A stretch of DNA of 64,000 nt, taken from Pedobacter cryotolerans (lineage in GTDB: Bacteria; Bacteroidota; Bacteroidia; Sphingobacteriales; Sphingobacteriaceae). Made by a program: the position numbers and the translations under genes. Of the stretch, positions 61,412 to 64,000 are shown in pieces. The notes under the pieces are model-generated. The model saw only the letters and a list, made by a program, of their open reading frames with translations, searched no databases and had not been told where the DNA came from. The stretch's first letter is position 1; each line of letters starts with the position of its first letter. The stretch is from NCBI RefSeq assembly GCF_005116475.1, contig NZ_SWBO01000002.1, positions 473,026 to 537,025 on the forward strand, given 5' to 3'.

Positions 61412-63067
61412 TTATTTTTTAACGTGAACGGCATCATTACCACTATAATCTAACCATTTAAACATGGCTTTATTTTGAGAGACTTCGCCTGATGAAGTAG
61501 CGTAAAGCGCATAGAGTGAGCCAACAAATCCGCCAGCAGTTTGTGTGCTTACCAATTTTCCATCTACTTTATCTTTTAATAATTTCCAATTGCCTTGCGT
61601 ATCGGTATAGTAAAAACTGTAAAACTCACGTTGAGCTTCTATTTTAAATTGAACTTTTTTTACATCTAATGCCACTTCAGTCATTAAATCCATCGTTTTT
61701 GTTTTCGGATTTCCTTTATAAAGCTGCACAACTTGCTTTCCGTCTTTTACTGATTGGCAGATATAATAAAAGTTATATTCGCCCTGAAAAATTAACATCC
61801 CAGCTTTTTCATTTTCCTTTTTTGCCTCAAAAACCATTTCTGTAGTTGCCGAACCTGTTAAATGCTGTTGGCGTTTACCAATAAATGCCGGATTGCCTAA
61901 ACCCATACAAGTTTCTGGCAACAATTTCATGGTTAAACCATTTTTCTTATCCAACTTATACCAACTGGTATCGTTGGTTCTTAAAAAAAGCAAGGATTGG
62001 TCTAATTTTCTATCAAATTTTGTTCTGTAAGCAAAATTTCCACTTTGTGGTGGTGCTTTTTGTTTTACTTCTTTATAATCAAAGGTGTAGCTGTATTGAA
62101 TTTCTTTTACATCAGGATTGATAATTGGCCATTCATCTACCCATTTTACCGGGGCGATAAAAGTCTCTCTACCTGTGTTGTAGTGATTACCTTCATAAGG
62201 CCTAACTGCTAAAAAAACAGCATAAGTTTTACCATCTGGCCCCTCAACCAATTCTGCATGACCAGCAGAAGTGATTGGATCTTTACGATTTGGATCTAAA
62301 TCACGTTGTGTTAAAATTGGGTTTTTATCATAAGGGATATATAGACCAGTTGCATTTTTACTCCTTAAAATTACCTGAGAGTGATTTACCGAAGTACCTC
62401 CTTCTGCTGCACATAAGTAATACCAATCTCCACGTTTAAAAATATGTGGCCCTTCTATCCAAACAGGTTTTTTGCTCAAATCAACACCACCATTAACCAA
62501 TTGGATTTCTTCGCCAATAACTGTCATTTTAACTGGATCAAACTCGTAAGTACGAATAGTTCGGTGACCAGAATACAGCGGTTTATTGTTTGGCGCATCG
62601 CTGTTGTAAACAATATATGCTTTATCTGTATCAAAAAACAAGGATGGATCTATCCCTCTTACTTTTGGTAACCAGATCGGATCGCTCCATGGCCCAGCCG
62701 GATCTTTAGCAGTCATCACAAAATTTCCATTTTTATCAATGTTAGTACAAGTCATATAATATGTACCCTTAAAATAATTAATAGATGGTGCAAACAAACC
62801 TCTTGAAGTTTGATCGCCAAAAAACGTCATTTGTGATGGCCTATCAATTACACTCCCTAGTTGTTTCCAATTTTTTAAATCTCTACTATGAAAAACAGGA
62901 ATACCAGGAAAGTAGGCAAATGTAGAATTGACTAAATAATAATCTTTACCTACTCTTGTGATACTCGGATCTGGATAAAAACCAGACATAATTGGATTTT
63001 TTATTGTTACCTGAGCGTTGCAGAACCCTGCGAACAATCCGATTAAAATAAATATAATTTTTTTCAT
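61412..63067 (-). CDS. GH43 beta-xylosidase/arabinofuranosidase with C-terminal beta-sandwich
   Basis: 551 residues, signal MKKIIFILIGLFAGFCNAQ. Propeller acids: GFYPDPSITRVGKDYYLVNSTF (base Asp), RGIDPSLFFDTDKAYIVYNSD, WIEGPHIFKRGDWYYLCAAEGG (acid Glu). Residues about 345-551 are the concanavalin-like C-terminal domain of GH43 beta-xylosidases. First gene of the operon GH43-xylB-xylA; the operon is likely driven from the box-containing gap 63068-63256. Confidence 0.92.
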   Translation of the reverse strand: MKKIIFILIGLFAGFCNAQVTIKNPIMSGFYPDPSITRVGKDYYLVNSTFAYFPGIPVFHSRDLKNWKQLGSVIDRPSQMTFFGDQTSRGLFAPSINYFKGTYYMTCTNIDKNGNFVMTAKDPAGPWSDPIWLPKVRGIDPSLFFDTDKAYIVYNSDAPNNKPLYSGHRTIRTYEFDPVKMTVIGEEIQLVNGGVDLSKKPVWIEGPHIFKRGDWYYLCAAEGGTSVNHSQVILRSKNATGLYIPYDKNPILTQRDLDPNRKDPITSAGHAELVEGPDGKTYAVFLAVRPYEGNHYNTGRETFIAPVKWVDEWPIINPDVKEIQYSYTFDYKEVKQKAPPQSGNFAYRTKFDRKLDQSLLFLRTNDTSWYKLDKKNGLTMKLLPETCMGLGNPAFIGKRQQHLTGSATTEMVFEAKKENEKAGMLIFQGEYNFYYICQSVKDGKQVVQLYKGNPKTKTMDLMTEVALDVKKVQFKIEAQREFYSFYYTDTQGNWKLLKDKVDGKLVSTQTAGGFVGSLYALYATSSGEVSQNKAMFKWLDYSGNDAVHVKK

Positions 63068-63146
63068 AAAATTTAAAAAAAGATCAACTTACATTTTGGT
63101 TTAGTGCTGATTAAAAAATAAAATTAAAAATAAAAAACAATAAAAA

Positions 63147-63159
63147 CAACCGATTGCAT
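63147..63159. promoter_or_regulatory. putative operator box 1 of the xylan regulon
   Basis: CAACCGATTGCAT, containing the near-palindrome CAACCGATTG with central CG, as in LacI-family sites. An identical copy lies 44 bp further right. Confidence 0.55.
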
Positions 63160-63190
63160 AAAAATAATAATTTTCACAAAAATTAAAATT

Positions 63191-63203
63191 CAACCGATTG
63201 CAT
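63191..63203. promoter_or_regulatory. putative operator box 2 of the xylan regulon
   Basis: CAACCGATTGCAT, 44 bp from box 1 start to start, about four helical turns, so both face the same side of the DNA. A TTAATTTG stretch at 63220-63227, near the transketolase start, may be a weak -7 element. Confidence 0.55.
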
Positions 63204-63256
63204 AAATAAAATTATTTTATTAATTTGGGCTCATTAAACAGATTAAAATTACATTA

Positions 63257-64000
63257 ATGAAACATACAATTAGCGAGTTAGAAGATATCGCCTCACAGGT
63301 GCGAAGAGATTGTTTGAGAATGGTACACGCCGTACAATCGGGCCACCCAGGTGCATCTTTGGGCTGTGCAGATTTTTTTACTGCATTATATTTCGAGGTT
63401 TTAAACCACAATCCGGACTTTAAAATGGAAGGTGTTGGCGAAGACCTATTCTTCCTTTCAAACGGACACATCTCTCCAGTTTGGTACAGCGTGTTGGCAA
63501 GATCTGGGTATTTTGAAGTAAGCGAACTTAAAACTTTCAGAAAATTAGATTCTCGTTTACAAGGTCACCCAACAACGCATGAAGGTTTACCTGGTGTTCG
63601 TATCGCCTCTGGTTCATTAGGTCAGGGACTTTCAGTAGCCATCGGAGCAGCTTTAGCTAAAAGAATGGACGGAGATAAATCTTTAGTTTATGCTTTAATG
63701 GGCGATGGAGAATTACAAGAAGGCCAAAACTGGGAAGCGTTAATGTTTGCCCCTTTCCACAAAGTGGATAACCTAATTGCAAGTGTAGATTACAACGGTC
63801 AGCAAATTGATGGTCCGACTGAAAAGGTGCTATCACTTGAAAATTTACAAGCAAAATTTGAGGCATTTGGCTGGCATGTAATTACCTCTGATGGAAACGA
63901 CATGGCCGAAATTGTAAAAGCTTTACATTATGCAAAATCTTTAACAGGTAAGGCAAACCAATTTTAAACTTAATGAGCACCCAAATGGGCTACGGCGTTG
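63257..64000 (+). pseudogene. transketolase N-terminal subunit, frameshifted and truncated by window end
   Basis: Thiamine-diphosphate-binding half of transketolase, for the pentose phosphate pathway downstream of xylulose-5-phosphate. The start MKHTISELEDIASQVRRDC and HPGASLGCADFFTALYF, GSLGQGLSVAIG and GDGELQEGQNWEA (thiamine site) are all normal. At 63951-63954 (AGGC) the frame is lost, and the ORF stops at 63967 after 236 residues. One frame back the sequence continues KPILNLMSTQMGYGV, the expected family sequence; an extra G restoring GKGKP would repair it. Bacteroidota usually encode transketolase as two genes, so the second half should lie just beyond the window. Confidence 0.85.

Overview
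The window looks like a chromosomal piece of a Bacteroidota species, most likely a Sphingobacteriaceae member close to Pedobacter. The grounds are low GC with many A/T homopolymers, a SusC/SusD outer-membrane pair, promoters of the TAnnTTTG type, weak Shine-Dalgarno sequences, and family variants typical of this group. The genus is an inference. No rRNA, tRNA, CRISPR array, insertion sequence or prophage was found.

Region 1 (1-17.3 kb) is mostly housekeeping: a partial DUF3298 protein, aspartate kinase, a THUMP-like methyltransferase, CspA, a 1-Cys peroxiredoxin, DUF72, PurB, an Nfu-type Fe-S protein, a short Hsp70, an inositol monophosphatase family enzyme, Lgt, MtaB and UbiX. It also holds an ECF sigma factor followed by a membrane-anchored trypsin-like protease, facing two small lipoproteins. 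Four copies of GGTYACC-N14-GYATTAA lie around these genes and look like the sigma factor's own promoters. Two toxin-antitoxin modules (HigBA-like and HicAB-like) flank ubiX.

Region 2 (17.3-46.8 kb) is a pectin utilisation locus. A LacI regulator is divergent from SusC, SusD and a DUF5123 lipoprotein. Next come CE12, two CE8 and GH43, then GH28, GH105-DUF4350 and PL10. A nine-gene catabolic operon follows (UxaB, UxaA, KduI, SDR, UxaC, KdgK, Eda, hexuronate MFS, GapN-like). Together these capture pectin at the surface, remove methyl and acetyl groups, cut the backbone, import uronates and convert them through KDG and KDPG to pyruvate and a triose. Three promoters in this locus share an AATCGTT box 48-49 bp upstream of a -7-like element, a candidate pectin regulon signature.

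Region 3 (46.8-49.2 kb) holds a small unknown protein behind a Pho-box-like repeat, a secreted SnoaL-like protein and a membrane acyltransferase.

Region 4 (49.2-64 kb) is a xylan/xylose locus: GH10, a 45-codon secreted mini-ORF, a CE6-like esterase, GH115 (frameshifted) and GH43 on the plus strand; a LacI regulator, SSS symporter, XylA, XylB and a second GH43 on the minus strand; and a transketolase N-terminal subunit (frameshifted at the window edge). Two identical CAACCGATTGCAT boxes sit between the second GH43 and transketolase. Both frameshifts are single-base deficits beside short homopolymers, so they are either mutations or assembly errors. No SusC/SusD pair is seen in this locus.
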